Assembly (NCBI GenBank): GCA_030770535.1
Contig: JASVEC010000032.1
Location: 62,001 to 126,000 of the forward strand
Reading direction: 5' to 3'
Source: Batkoa obscura
Taxonomy: Eukaryota; Entomophthoromycota; Entomophthoromycetes; Entomophthorales; Batkoaceae
DNA: 64,000 bases
This document shows, piece by piece, positions 36,004 to 48,021 of the stretch. Below the pieces are notes generated by a model. The model was not told the DNA's origin, did no database searches, and saw only the letters and a program-made list of their open reading frames with translations. The position numbers and the translations under genes were made by a program. How positions within the stretch are numbered: position 1 is the stretch's first letter; every line of letters starts with the position of its first letter.

Positions 36004-36212
36004 TTTATTTTATAACTTAAAAAGTAAAGGTATAAAAAGGTAATCAAAGTCAATTCCATTTTCATAATTTATGGTATTTAATTCCTTAGTTAGATTTGAA
36101 TTTTAAGTTATCTTATTTTCAGGTGACGTTGATGGGAGGAATTTGTTTGAATTTATGAGATAAAGAATTTTGCAACTTTTTTTAGAAGCACTTTTTTCAC
36201 TTTTTTTATTTT
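36004..36212. promoter_or_regulatory. Shared divergent promoter region (HADH / RRM gene)
   Basis: 209 bp between two divergent start codons must hold both promoters. I cannot name individual factor sites; T-rich stretches lie near the RRM start. Confidence 0.4.
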
Positions 36213-36590
36213 ATGTCAAAGTTATTCGTGGGTCGATTGAGTAAATATTTATATCAAGGTAAAGTTTAATGACAGTAACAGGAAACAATCAATTAATATG
36301 ACTATATAGAACCCAATCTATTAAAGGATTACTTTTCTCAATTTGGTGAAATCGCTCATATCAAACCATTAGTAATTGAACTATAATCAAAAAATTAACT
36401 ATTAACTAATTATTATTAGAAAAAATTTAACCCAAAAAGAAATCAATATGGGTATTATTGTTTTATAAGGTTTCATGAAAACGAGATTGCCATCAAGCAT
36501 ATACTGGAGTTTGAAAAGCTCCATAAACACAATATTTATGGAAAACAAGTGGATGTTGGTCTCAGCTTAGATAATGCTAAAAAAAAGTAA
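36213..36590 (+). CDS. Small single-RRM RNA-binding protein
   Basis: Spliced reading join(36213..36258,36310..36371,36420..36590), 92 residues. It consists of almost nothing but one RNA-recognition motif. RNP2 is KLFVGRL at residues 3-9. The first helix is EPNLLKDYFSQFGEIAHIKP. RNP1 is degenerate, YGYYCFIRF, with aromatic residues at the RNA-contact positions. The end is IYGKQVDVGLSLDNAKKK. Both introns have good sites (gtaaag/tatag and gtaatt/attag). The target RNA is unknown. The single-domain size recalls SLIRP-like or small splicing proteins, but no specific orthologue is recognised. Confidence 0.8.
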
Positions 36591-36873
36591 GCTACATCCG
36601 ATTTAAAAGCTGAATTGATATCATTCAGTGTTTTTAATAGTGTTCTTTAAAATTCAATAGTTTCGAAACTTCATTTATTTATCAACATTTAATAAACTAA
36701 AAACTAAGTTTAAATTATTACTTATCTATTATTTTTAATTTTTAATCCTAAAAAAATCGATAAAGTGAACAAAAATTTATTTTTGCAATAAAAATATTCA
36801 AGAACCCAAAAAAACAAATTAAGATTTAGTTTTTTTTCAAAAAAAAACTATTCAACATCAAAACTTTTAAATC

Positions 36874-38518
36874 ATGAGTAATCCCCAAGTATTAAGAATG
36901 TATTTAGTAGCGGATATCAATTATCCAATAATCCGACAAAAAATGGTTTATCAAAGTGCTTGTGATACTTTAAATAAAGCTTCAGGCGTAGCTGAAAAAT
37001 TGGCTTTTGCTTGGAAAGAACTTACTACTCCTAACGGTAAATTTCAACAATTATCATTGTAATTTAAAACAAATGATTAATCATTTTAGATGGCCAATGT
37101 TTTCTCATGTTTATGCCTGTTAATTTAAACCCTTCACCACCAGATGGGTAAAGATTATTTATATTTGATCATTTTTAGTAACTAAGTAAATTGTCAATTT
37201 AGTATTGAGTGGAGAGATCAAGAAAAACGTACTTCTATTAATTTACCAGATGGCAAAGTAAAAAATATTATTAATGAAATTAGCTTATTAAAACATTAAT
37301 CAAGGAGTTACTTATATATGAAAAAAAAGAAGGTTGTTTACCAGGAAGAAGTGATAGTAGTATGATACGCAGACGATTTGTTTTAGATAATAAAAAAGAA
37401 GTTCAATTACAATTGTTTCATTATTTATCCCATAACTCGGACGGTAATCAATTTAATTCATTAAACCAAACTTTAGCATTTGCTTAACGTTTTAATTAGC
37501 TAGTACCAATTTTATGGATAAAGCAGCGATGTATCAAAGTTATAATCCTATGCTAGCAGCTAGAAATTTAAAACCTGGATCGAATTTAGCACCTATTATG
37601 CCTTATCAAAATAACCTTCAAAATGTACAGCATTTAAAGAATAATTTGTTAAAAGGAGGAGAAATTAAAAATAACCCATATAAAATTAAAAGAAATAATT
37701 ATTTGTCAGATAGAATTTCTATGAATCCAATGGATAATATGAATAAAATGGTAAGAGTTATTCTTTGGTTCTAATGAGTTTTGGCTTATGAATTTTTGCA
37801 GAACAGAAACCCTAATGATCCTGCTATGTCTCACGCTCAACAGTTGGCTGCTATCCAACCTAATTTAAAGGTTATTTATGGAGGTGAATGGAAATTTTTT
37901 TTGCTTGTTTGTTTGTTTACTTAATTTATTTTAAATTAGATGATCTTGATTTAGTAAATATAAAAGATGTTGCTACTCAAAGATATAAAAGGAACCATGA
38001 CATGGTAGCTGAAATATTTGACCCAATTCCATGTAGTCGAATTCAAAGTAAGATAGTTTAACAACTATAATAATAATTTTATCCCTATTGAATTTAAATA
38101 GAGGATATTAAAGAAATTAAACTACCAGCTAATAAGGTAAAATTGGATGAGTTTTTGGTAAGAAATTAACTAGCACAAAAGGAAGTAAAAGTAATTACAT
38201 TTTTTATTAGATAAAATATAAAAAAGACATTGAAGATATCAAACGAGTTAAAAAAGAACATGATAGATCACAGACAAATTTATCTAGCTTACTAAATAAG
38301 CAATTCAATGAACTTAAACATTGTACTCAAGCAGAGGTAAACGTAAATAGGTAATATCACCAATTAAATATTTAATTAAATTATTTTAGCTACTAAGTAA
38401 AAGCAAACATCAAATTGAAGCGATTTTTGGCCCACTTTCAGATCGTAGAATTCCTATCAAGCCAGTCAATAATGCTGAACTACAAAGTGATGATAATGTT
38501 AATATAATTGCATTATAA
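36874..38518 (+). CDS. ssr4: Ssr4-like subunit of SWI/SNF and RSC chromatin remodellers (DUF1750)
   Basis: Multi-exon gene. Exon 1 (36874..37036) encodes LRMYLVADINYPIIRQKMVY and ASGVAEKLAFAWKELTTPN. The next exon (from 37090) continues DGQCFLMFMPVNLNPSPPDG, then IEWRDQEKR. This is the DUF1750 signature (AWxxLxTPPDGxxFLxWxP, then a W-D-E segment). Later exons give SSMIRRRFVLDNKKEVQLQL and a Met/Asn/Pro-rich linker. A C-terminal block RYKRNHDMVAEIFDPIPCSR matches the conserved RNHEWMEEIF region of S. pombe Ssr4. After it come charged helical segments ending RRIPIKPVNNAEL. The protein is nuclear and occurs in both remodellers in fission yeast; the role here is inferred from family. Some internal junctions (37.26-37.33 kb) are uncertain. 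A short TAA/ATA repeat starts at the stop codon. Confidence 0.8.
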
Positions 38519-38857
38519 TAATAATAATAATAATAATAAAGAATAACGTTTGCTATACTAAAAGTTGGTGCTTAACTAATGGACTTTGCCTCTTCTGTCA
38601 TGTAAAAATATCCGATTGAGTATTTCAACTGTTTGAAAAATTAGATGAAATGTCTTTTCAACTTTCTTTTTTATTTACTTTTTAAATATTAAATTTATAA
38701 TATCAGATAAGTCTCTTAACAAAACAATTTATTTCTATATGGTAAAGAATTACTATTGAAAAATCAATTAGAAAAATAATAACTAGATTAAAACATCCTA
38801 GTTAATATAGAGATTTCATTTTAGTTTAATTTTTTGATTTTTTATGCAATGAATCTG

Positions 38858-38900
38858 GACAATTTACTAATAAAAATCTTAAACAAAAAACACCCCTGTA
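38858..38900 (-). mobile_element. Partial MITE remnant
   Basis: ACTAATAAAAATCTTAAAC followed by AAAAAACACCCCTGTATA resembles one end of the MITE family. The other half is not present. Confidence 0.4.
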
Positions 38901-39444
38901 TATCAAATGCTTGGAAATTGAACTTTAAGATTAAATATAATAAAATAAAATTATCAAATATATAAAATTCAAGCACTTAATTGCTTTTAACTATTGTTAA
39001 TGAAAGCCTTAAAGCTAAACTTTGTTTATAATCATAGCTCTACTCACGCTCCTATATTAGCTTAATTTTAATTAAGCTTCAATTTTAACTTTCAATAATC
39101 ATTAACTGAAGATGGATTGGCTAGTTGAATTTTTTTTGAAATAGCAAAAGGATATTAACCAAAGCAATAGATCAATAATTTGTTTACTCATCATTTTTAT
39201 TACTATCCTTTCAACTAATATCAATTAATGCTGTTGCTTTTATTACTGATATTTAAATTTCAATGAAATTTCTAGTAAATCGTCATAAGTTAATAGAGCT
39301 AAGAATACTTTAGGATAAAAAGGATACTAGTTATTTTATTAAACGTCATATTATCTAAAAACTATAATGAACTGAGTTTAGTTAAGCCCAGAAAGATTGA
39401 ACTCAATAACTTTGATATCAGTAGCTTTTTAATATTTAAACAAA

Positions 39445-39488
39445 AAAATAATTAGAAAAAGTGATGAAGTCAAAAAAAAACACTGCCA
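39445..39488 (+). mobile_element. Partial MITE copy 5 at the end of the RGS pseudogene
   Basis: Right half only: GAAAAAGTGATGAAGTC, A-run, ACACTGCCA, followed by TA. It abuts the degraded 3' end of the RGS-family pseudogene. Confidence 0.55.
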
Positions 39489-39497
39489 TATCATCTA

Positions 39498-40172
39498 TTA
39501 CTTTTCCAAGTTTATAATTATATGCCAGTGATTTATTACTTTTTGATATAGCCTATAATTAGTAATATATAATATTGGACAAAACTTGTTATTTGAAGTA
39601 ATAATATCAAATATACTAAGATTGGCTAAATAAATAGGCATAATTCGATACAAATAGCTAGGCTCATAATAAGGTAGGAAAAACGGATGTTCATAAACTA
39701 TAAATAATAGACATAATAAAAATACTATCTCAAAGGTTAACATCAACATATGGGGATGTTTTTTTTTATTTCATTACTTTTCCATTTTTTAAGCGCTATT
39801 TAAGTAGAAAGATTGTTAGTAAAATTCTTAAACACAAAAATACATCCCCATATAGTTAAACGATAAAATTAAATAGATAAGCCCGCAATTAGCATTATGA
39901 CATGAGTAATTTAAAAAGGATTTAATCGCTATTAAACTCAGTTCCTTTAATACAGCTTGTTCCAACTCTCTTAAAGCTTCTAGACGTTTTTTAAAACATA
40001 ATAAACTCGCTATTTTACGTTTTAACTTTGGATCAGTGTTAAGTAAACATTCAGAGCCTTTATCAAAAAATAATAATTTAAAGTATTCAATATTGTAATG
40101 TAAAAGTAATAAAAAAGGCTCTTTAACAAGATGATAGATTGTTCCATTTTTTATGCATTGATCCCTACCCAT
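39498..40172 (-). pseudogene. Truncated RGS/membrane protein paralogue interrupted by a MITE
   Basis: The two coding parts match the intact protein at 41884-42861. Part 1 (40172 down to about 39853) has IEYFKLLFFDKGSE and EALRELEQAVLKELSL, where the intact gene has IEYFKREFLNY and EALRELEDEILKELSL. Part 2 (39749 down to 39498) has YYEPSYLYRIMPIYLANLSI and NKFCPILYITNYRL, against YYDTNYWYRIIPMYFLNMGL and MRICPVMYASRIK. Removing the MITE at 39751-39850 with one TA copy rejoins the two parts in frame (SFNY-MLMLTFEIV). The N-terminal third and the C-terminal membrane segment of the intact protein are missing, and a second MITE piece lies at the 3' end. Confidence 0.8.
39751..39850 (-). mobile_element. 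MITE copy 6, inserted in the RGS paralogue
   Basis: Starts TGGGGATGTTTTTTTT and ends AATACATCCCCA, with TA directly on both sides. Orientation is reverse relative to copies 1-3. The insertion splits an otherwise open reading frame at a TA dinucleotide. Confidence 0.88.
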
Positions 40173-41000
40173 GGTATATTTATGTTTTTTTTTTCAATAT
40201 CAATTCCTTTGGGTGAACAATATCATTTTTATTGCCTAGACGATAGCTGCTCAAATTTTATTTGATACTTGGTGTACTATTATGGAAATTTGATATAATG
40301 CGGCAGCTTTAAAATGCGTGTTACATAGTGAGAATATTTGTCAAAGATGATTGGAGAGTGTTTATCTCAATAAAGTGGAACATAATAGTTAACTATTTAA
40401 TATATACATGTCATCTGTCAGATTGGGTTTAATAAATCGAGTAATAAAATTATCAAACTTCATGGAATAAAAAAAGTAGATAATCCCATCATTTAGTTTA
40501 TTTATATTATTTGAAATTTAATAAAATGTGTAAGTGTAAAAAATATCAACATTCCATCAAATAAAACCTCATGTATGAAAATTTATGATTCAAGTCATCT
40601 ATTTGGATTTTAGCATAATTTTTTGAGTTTATTTTCAAAATAAACTGCTTGTATTTAATAAAACTCAAATATTGAAACTGTGACTTCAGTTGTTACAATC
40701 CTATTACAACCCAGGTTGTATTAATTATTAGAGTCAATCATCGTCTTGTAGATTTTTTTGATATATAATTTTTAAGTTTAATCTGATTTTATTTGTATCT
40801 TACTCTTAAATCAACGATTAATTAAGTCGCAAAAAAGCTGCAACAACTCTACCCTCTAATAAAAAAAAGTATCCTAACTTGTATATTGAGGTGTTTTTTA
40901 ATATTCAAAAACAGATGAGAAAGGATAAAACGAAAATATCAAATCCGATTATTACTATTATTAATAATATGGAAGTTAGTTTAAAAATAGTTCAATTTTT

Positions 41001-41108
41001 TTAGATTTTTAGCAAAAATTCCGAACTAAGCACTAAGTGCTACAAAAAAATTACTTTTTTGCTTAATTTTATAACCTGTTAGGACGTTTTTCTCTCTAGT
41101 ATTTATTT
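41001..41108 (+). repeat. Dispersed repeat, part A
   Basis: TTAGATTTTTAGCAAAAATT, then AACTAAGCACTAAGTGCTAC, then ATAACCTGTTAGGACGTTTT and AGTATTTATTTAA match 60273-60377 in order. Each piece has scattered substitutions. Confidence 0.55.
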
Positions 41109-41326
41109 AAGCACTTGAATACTATGAGCGAACTCTGTTCATATATAATTTTAAATCAAGATAGAACCATAACGAACTCTACTTGCATGGTTTAAATCAA
41201 ATTGACCCTTTGAATATTGAATTTCAGAAAGATGTTGATTCAATTGACATGAAATAACTTTGACACCATGGCTCACCCAAACATTAAAATTTGAAAGATT
41301 CAGTACTCAGAGTTAAAAAAACACTT

Positions 41327-41405
41327 CAGAATTTATTCTACATAGTAAATGGTCAAAAAAAAGATAAAAAAGTTTATTGATTTCAACTAAGCTTTTAAAC
41401 TTACT
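41327..41405 (+). repeat. Dispersed repeat, part B (diverged)
   Basis: CTACATAGTAAATGGTCAAA and CTAAGCTTTTAAACTTACT resemble 60391-60460. Parts A and B are separated by about 220 bp here but are adjacent at 60.3 kb. Confidence 0.4.
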
Positions 41406-41883
41406 CACTTATTTAATAAACTAAGAAAAAACTAAATAAAAATTAATTTAATACTTTCAGTCTTGGATTAAATAAAACAAACTCCGTCAAGGCTTTTAAT
41501 TCGAACAATAAGGTCATACATAGGACAGCTTGTAACTAGACGTCCTTTGCTGTTTTTAATATGATTTTAAGAACTATGGCTTTTTTAGATCGCTAAATTC
41601 ATATTAAATAAAGTTAACTACAAATTATAAACAATAAAATACATTTGATTGTAAGATGTTCTCTAAAATTAAACTATACTGCGAGTTTACACTATAAGAA
41701 CAATTGATTTGCATAAAACTACAATATTAGTCTTAATATTAAAACAATGAGAAAAAATATTATAAAATAGTATAAATTTATAGTATTAAGTTTATTTATA
41801 AAGATAATAATAAATAGTAAATTATTTTAAATGATGTAAGATTAGAATATAAGACATGCTTAAAGGTACACTGATGGCTTGCT

Positions 41884-42861
41884 TTAAATCATGAAAAATA
41901 TAGTATTAATAATCATTGAAACAACGAAGGACCCAATGATTAATTTCAATAATAATTTCCATTGCATTCTAATTACAAGAGGATCTTCTACTTTACCAAA
42001 GATACGATTATATAAGATAGGGGTCTTATCTTGAGGTACCATTTTAATACGAGAAGCATACATTACTGGACAAATTCTCATATTTAAAAAAAATAAACCA
42101 AATAGCCCCATGTTCAAGAAATACATGGGTATAATACGATACCAATAGTTTGTATCATAATAAGATTTAAATAATCTATCTTCTCCATAAATACAGTAAA
42201 ATAAAACGAACATTAAAGCGATACCAATACAAAGAAAGAATATATGGTTAAATAATATAACAAAATAAGCACGCCCATAATTAACACTATAAACGGAATA
42301 TTTTAAAAATCTATCGATCGAATTTAAACTCAATTCTTTTAAAATTTCATCTTCTAACTCACGTAAAGCTTCTGGATGAGTAGTTTGACTTAAATTAGTT
42401 AATACTTTTCTTTTAATCAAAGAATTAATATTTAATCCATTTTCAGATTCATAATTTAAAAACTCCCTTTTAAAGTATTCAATTTCATTAGTTAGTGGCA
42501 TTTGGGTTACATCTACATCTGTACTTGAAGCGGAGCTTGATTCACTAATTTCTTTTTTTTCAAAACTATATTGGACCGAATTATCTCCTACTTGAACAGT
42601 GGGAGGAAGAGGAACCTTTTTTTTTTCACTTAATGGCAAGCGTTCAAATTTTTCTTGATAATGAGTATACCATTCTAAAAAATTGATATACTCAGGACTC
42701 TTTAATATATGTTTTACAAATCGTATATATTCTTCTAAAGTTATAGGCTCTTCCGTTTCTCGACGTAAAATTGCTTTTAACACATTTAATTTAGCTACCG
42801 CAAGATCCCCACTGGGTGGATTTTCAAAATAATTGAATATTTTTTTAGTTGATAATATCAT
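41884..42861 (-). CDS. RGS-domain membrane protein, Rax1-like
   Basis: 325 residues in one exon. Residues 30-75 (EPITLEEYIRFVKHILKSPE, then YINFLEWYTHYQEKF) are the first half of an RGS domain. After a Ser-rich linker, residues 128-185 (NEIEYFKREFLNYE, EALRELEDEILKELSLNSID) give the second half. Three or four membrane segments follow: IALMFVLFYCIYG, IIPMYFLNMGLFGLFF and LLLKLIIGSFVVSMIINTIF. The GKVEDPLVIRMQWK piece before the last helix recalls the KI-EP-VR segment of fungal Rax1-type proteins. Yeast Rax1 works with Rax2 in bud-site selection; a landmark or signalling role here is inference. The frame is intact, unlike the paralogue about 2 kb downstream. Confidence 0.7.
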   Translation of the reverse strand: MILSTKKIFNYFENPPSGDLAVAKLNVLKAILRRETEEPITLEEYIRFVKHILKSPEYINFLEWYTHYQEKFERLPLSEKKKVPLPPTVQVGDNSVQYSFEKKEISESSSASSTDVDVTQMPLTNEIEYFKREFLNYESENGLNINSLIKRKVLTNLSQTTHPEALRELEDEILKELSLNSIDRFLKYSVYSVNYGRAYFVILFNHIFFLCIGIALMFVLFYCIYGEDRLFKSYYDTNYWYRIIPMYFLNMGLFGLFFLNMRICPVMYASRIKMVPQDKTPILYNRIFGKVEDPLVIRMQWKLLLKLIIGSFVVSMIINTIFFMI

Positions 42862-44162
42862 AATTGATTTTGATTTTTGATTGACTTGTTTCTATTTTCA
42901 GTATTGGTTTGGCTCTTTATATACTTTCTTTATTATATATTGAGACAAAAGTCGCCTTTAAAAAAGTCAGTGCATGAAACAAATGGATTTGATTTTTATG
43001 CCCTATACAACTTTCATAGCTCTTTTATGAACTATTTAACCTTTTATTTAAGAAGAAAAATCTACTCAAATTGGCCAAAATTTATAAATTGAGGTTCAAA
43101 AAACTAATAAAACTAACATATTGGTTATAAAAATTAGCACTAAAAAAATGAATGTGAGTTGCAACAGTTGCAATAGTTGATAATAAAACTAAATTTGATT
43201 TATGGCATAAATCCGAAATATTCAAATCATTTAAATGTGATAAATTGCTTAATAAAGTTTTATTTTGTAAACAGAAGTAATAAATGCCATACAATCTGTT
43301 ATAATGTACAATATACTAGTTTAATCAGTAATACAAAGATAGTAGTCACATCAATTGTAGTTAACTTGATATGATAAATGAAAATAAACGCTTTTATAAT
43401 AATGGCATTTAAATTGATACACCAAATACCGAAACTATTATTTGTAATAAATTAATGCTAAAAAAATTAAGAGGTTTTATTTTATTTATGAGTTTATGAT
43501 TCATCCCATTTAAAATCTAAAAGCATTTAATATTGAAAGATCAAGCATAATGATTATATTAAAAAATTTATACTTTTATTGTTTGATATTCATTTAGTTT
43601 ATAGTTTAAACATTACCACGCGCACTTGTTATTGAGGTTAACCTTTGAAAAATATTTATTATATTTAAGAGCAATTTTAAAATAAAAGTAAAATTGTATT
43701 TTATTAATTAACTTAATTTAAAATTATTTCAAAATAAATTATAACATACTTTTTTTACTAAAAGCTAATTAACAAAATAGAAAAAAGTTCGATATACAAA
43801 TAAGTGAAGATTGTAACTCTACTATACAGATATATAAAGATAGATGCCATCTATCAGTAGCTCATCATAAAAACATAGCATATATTTATACATTAATAAT
43901 AATAAAACCAATAGTTATTAATTCTATTTAACATGTACTAAGTTTCTAAACTATTATTGAATTCCGAGTTAAATATTGGGCAAATCCATTTCATCCCAAC
44001 TAAGTAAATTGGATTTAATTACTAAAAAACAAGCAATTAAACAAATAGGGTTTAGGCTATAAATTGAAAAGTTTGATTGGTTGGTCACGTTTATTTTCTA
44101 AAGTGATTAAATTTAATTAAAAGTAAATAAAATTAACTGTTTTTCAATAATTTCAATTCAAC
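42862..44162. other. Intergenic DNA, no gene supported
   Basis: Short open frames here (for example at 42877-43092 and 43082-43294) have no protein-like features. The ends should hold the divergent promoters of the RGS and phosphatase genes. Confidence 0.5.
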
Positions 44163-44888
44163 ATGTTAAAATTAGAAACTGAACGATCAACAGGTACCAA
44201 GGCTAAAGATCAATGGAAACGACTATTAGATAAAATCGGTATCTTACCCAATCCAATCTTCAAATTAAGTAAAGGTTTAAAACCTAAATTAGAAAAAAAA
44301 TGGCTAGTATTAGATTTAGATGAAACATTAATTCATTCAACGTCTAAAGGTTCTAAAAATTGTGATCATATGGTTGAAGTATTAATGGATAAACATGCAG
44401 CTCTTTATTATGTTTATAAAAGACCCCATGTAGAATATTTCTTAAATAAAGTGGGGGAATGGTATAAATTAGCTATATTTACCGCCTCAATGTCAGAATA
44501 TGCCAACGCGGTAATCGACCTTTTAGATCCAGATCATAGTTTAATTAAAGTTCGATTATATAGAGAAGTAAGTAATTAGTAATTTTTAATCTACAAGAAA
44601 AGAGAAATGCCAATCATAATAATTTATTCTATTATATAGTCTTGTATAGCACACGAAGATAAAGGGTATATAAAAGATTTAAGTTTAATAGAATCAGATT
44701 TATCACAAGTATTATTAATTGATAACTCACCAAGAGCATTTGAAAAACATCCTAATAATTCAGTTGTAATACAATCGTGGTATAATCAGGACGCTCATGA
44801 TCAAGCTTTATTAGATTTATTACCCTTTTTAGATGCTTTAAGATTTACTAATGATGTACGTTCCATTTTATCGTTTAGAACTAATTGA
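44163..44888 (+). CDS. FCP1-like HAD phosphatase, Nem1/Dullard (CTDNEP1) type
   Basis: Two exons, join(44163..44567,44640..44888), exactly 218 codons. The catalytic motif is [16 protein letters not shown] (DxDx[TV]). It continues with [40 protein letters not shown], and motif [20 protein letters not shown]. The [20 protein letters not shown] junction across the intron is typical of CTD small phosphatases and Nem1/Dullard. In yeast Nem1 with Spo7 dephosphorylates lipin (Pah1) at the ER-nuclear envelope. Unlike Nem1/Dullard, this version has no N-terminal membrane segment (it starts [20 protein letters not shown]), so it could instead be a small CTD phosphatase. An upstream exon cannot be excluded. 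Confidence 0.85.
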
Positions 44889-45351
44889 AGTCAAGTATTT
44901 TATCTTAATTTTTTATTTATATTATATAAATTATCTTTTTTATTATTAGTTCTATCTTTTAATTCTATTTTTTTATACTAAATTACAAAATTAATAAACT
45001 TTTTAATGTGTTCGCTTTAATTTTTGAGAAGTAATTTATTACTTAAAATATACTATTTAATAGCTCAAAGAAAAGAGTATCTATTAAAAGCTAAAACAAT
45101 AATCAAATAATGAATTAGAATATCTAGAATAAATAATAGAATTTAATTAAAATTAAAATTAATTAAATGGAGTTAAAATATGATTGGTTAAAAAAATGAG
45201 TTTAAAAAAATCAAAAATTAATTAATTTACTAATAACTGTTCCATCTACCTATTAAAATTAAAATAAATAAAGTTTTAGATTAGGCTTATTATGATTATG
45301 CTAATTGGGACAACTAATTAGCTGTATTATAAGAGTTGAAATGCAAACATA

Positions 45352-45450
45352 TGGGGCTGTTTTTTTTAGTTTCATTATTTTTCCATTTTTTAAGCGCTAT
45401 TTATGTGGAAAAATTGTCAGTAAAATTCTAAATACAAAAATACATCCCCA
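45352..45450 (-). mobile_element. MITE copy 7 (reverse orientation)
   Basis: Starts TGGGGCTGTTTTTTTTAG and ends AATACATCCCCA, flanked by TA on both sides. Confidence 0.83.
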
Positions 45451-45870
45451 TATATTTGTTGTGATTTGTCAGTAATAAAATCAATTAGTATTAACAAATC
45501 TTATAAATTGACTTTAATATTACTGAATTCTTATCTAAAAATATATATTATCAACTTGGTAATTTTAATTAAAGCCCCTATTTAAAATAGATGCTACTAG
45601 ATTAATGCAGCAAAATTTTTTTAATAAATATTTAAAAAATTATAACATCAAAAGTTTAAGTCTTTTTGTATTTTTCTTGAATAAAACTTTTTTTTGAAAG
45701 CTCTTTTAAAAATTATATATAACATGATAAAAAAATAAACTTTTTATTACTTAAAATTTTATATTTTAATTTAATATTTTTTAGTTGTATAATTTTAAAT
45801 ATATTATTTAAAGTTATTTAAAATTCAAAGCATCATGTTGATATAAATTTTTATAACTATTTAAAAGGTA

Positions 45871-45970
45871 TGCATATATATCTTTATGTTTAAGAATTTT
45901 ACTAACAATTTTTCCACTCAAATAGCGCTTGAAAAATGGAAAAAGTAATGAAACCAAAAAAACATCCCCA
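45871..45970 (+). mobile_element. MITE copy 8
   Basis: The right end ACATCCCCA with flanking TA and the core CTCAAATAGCGCTTGAAAAA are clear; the left end has diverged (TGCATATATATCTTTATG). Confidence 0.72.
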
Positions 45971-46400
45971 TATAAAGTTGTTTTAGTAACTGCAATATAA
46001 AATTCAGTGCTTAAAGCCTAGTTATTCTATAATAAGAAACTAGGGATGTATACAATATTTAAAGTTTAATTATGCAATATAATAAGATATTTTTAGGTAA
46101 AAAAAATAATATATAGCATTATAATTCTGGATAAAGCTGATAATCAAAAAATTATAGATACAAAGCATAACAAAAAATAGATTATATAAAACTAAATAAT
46201 ATATATAAGTTTTGATATAAAAATAGAGCATAGTAATATTTAAACAATTAAATTATAGATTATAAAATCAGTTTTTATAGTTTACATTGCTTTAACTCAA
46301 ACTTTTAACAATTTTAAATAATTTAGTAATTTTAGAACTTCTTTATTAAATTGATTTGTATAGGTGGCATTATTTTATTTGAACTGTTTTAATTAAAATA

Positions 46401-46501
46401 TGAGGATGTATTTTTTTATTTAAGAATTTTACTAAATAATCTTTCCACTCAAATAGTGCTTAAAAAATGGAAAAAGTGATGAAACCAAAAAAACACCCTC
46501 A
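46401..46501 (+). mobile_element. MITE copy 9
   Basis: Starts TGAGGATGTATTTTTTTA and ends AACACCCTCA, flanked by TA on both sides. Both ends carry the matching G-to-A/C-to-T change, so the inverted repeats still pair. Confidence 0.83.
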
Positions 46502-48021
46502 TATAGTAATTCTGGAGATAATAACCTTTATACTTATAATAAGTTTCCTTTATAACATTTTAATACTTGTATTTGTTTAAATAAGTTGATAGTAAGTAAT
46601 TTAATTTAAAAATTAATGTAAACATTTTAAATTATAAAATACAATATTTTACATTTATGTCACTCTTAATAAACTTTATCATAATAATAATAAAACTACT
46701 TAATTTATTTATTAAATTAAATACTTTTTTAATAACTTATATCAAATTATAAGTTAGTATAAGGTTGATCCTAAAAGAAAATGATGTTCTTTTGACTTCT
46801 CTCCATTAATTTATTATTAAGGTGACAATAAACACTTGGAAGTTTATCGCTATAAAAACAATTTATAAAACTAAAAATTCAACCAAATAGAGTAAAGGAC
46901 ATCAGCTAGACTTTAAAGCTTAAAGTTTTTTAATTATTTCTATACATGGAATACCAATAAAAGTTTTGAAATTAGAACTTATTTTTTAAAGTTTCAATCT
47001 ATTAATTTCACATTTTATTGTATAACTTTTATAAAATAACATGAAAGCAGATATAGAAATTTTCCGAACAAGAAATAAAAAATAAGTTATAATTTGCAAT
47101 GAGGTGGAAGTAGTGGAAGATCTTGCCAAACTAAAATTTAAACTAAAATAATAATCCTAATTCTTATGTACTTTTGGGGTCGTCTCAATCATTATACTCT
47201 CCCTTAATTATTATAATATCAAACATTAAAAGTTATTATAAAAGTATATACAATTCTTGACACTTAAGTAGCCTTGGGGTTAGATTAAGTGATATATTCA
47301 ATTGATAATTACAAAAACAAAGGTAAAAAATTATCATTTAACTTTATAAAATTAAAAACAAGAACAAGTGTTTGTCAGGCTAATAGTAGCTATAGCTTAA
47401 CTTTTTTAATATAGTTTTAAGGCTCATTTTTTCTTTTTAGAATCTAAATACTCTTGGCAAATGGAAGAAACAAAATCATGGTATATAACTACATCTTATG
47501 ATTTTAATGGACCAATTATCCTTAATATAAACTAAATAAGGATAATCTAAAAATCAATAAAATCAATAGCAAAAACGGGCTATTGTATTTATAATCTTGG
47601 ATATTGAGAATACTCAACCTCGGTTAAAGTTTTAAAAGGACTGAATTTACCCTATGATTGATCTAGAAGTTATATAACAAAAGTTCATTTTTTATCTCTT
47701 CTTATAATTTTACCCAATTATTCTTCTCACATTAAAAAAACGGCAATAAATTAAGCAGATGGATAAAAGTTTTATTGGCAAAATTTAAAAAAGTTAGTAA
47801 GAATTTATTGTTCTTGATTTCTAAGCGGTAAAATTATTAGAAAATTGAGGATAAAGGTTTGGAATTTTAATAAAAAGCAACTAAATAACATTACTAAATT
47901 TGGGATTGTGAGATAAATAATAAATTCTAATAATAACTTTTTATTTTTTATAAAATTTCAATAAATAAAATAGTAATGAGCGGTTAGTAATAAATACAAT
48001 TCCAATTTTAGGAATCGAAAG

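Larger units (their letters stand above)
38519..39497. other. Intergenic DNA with two partial MITE copies
   Basis: An (ATA)n microsatellite lies at about 38515-38540. Partial MITE remnants at 38858-38900 and 39445-39488 are listed separately. No gene was recognised. Confidence 0.5.
40173..41883. other. Intergenic DNA with a dispersed repeat
   Basis: No gene was recognised. It contains dispersed repeat parts A (41001-41108) and B (41327-41405), listed separately. Confidence 0.45.
44889..48021. other. Gene-poor region with three MITEs
   Basis: 3.1 kb of AT-rich DNA holding MITE copies 7, 8 and 9, which lie within 1.2 kb. No gene was recognised between the phosphatase and the first receiver-domain gene. 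Confidence 0.5.

Noticed and set aside
39751-39850. MITE in the RGS paralogue acting as a new intron (introner-like)
   Set aside because: On the coding strand the right end has no AG acceptor near CCCCATA, and no branch-acceptor pair is placed so that splicing would remove it cleanly.
42877-43374. Short open frames on both strands
   Set aside because: No start context, splice partners or recognisable motifs; composition is like the surrounding AT-rich spacer.
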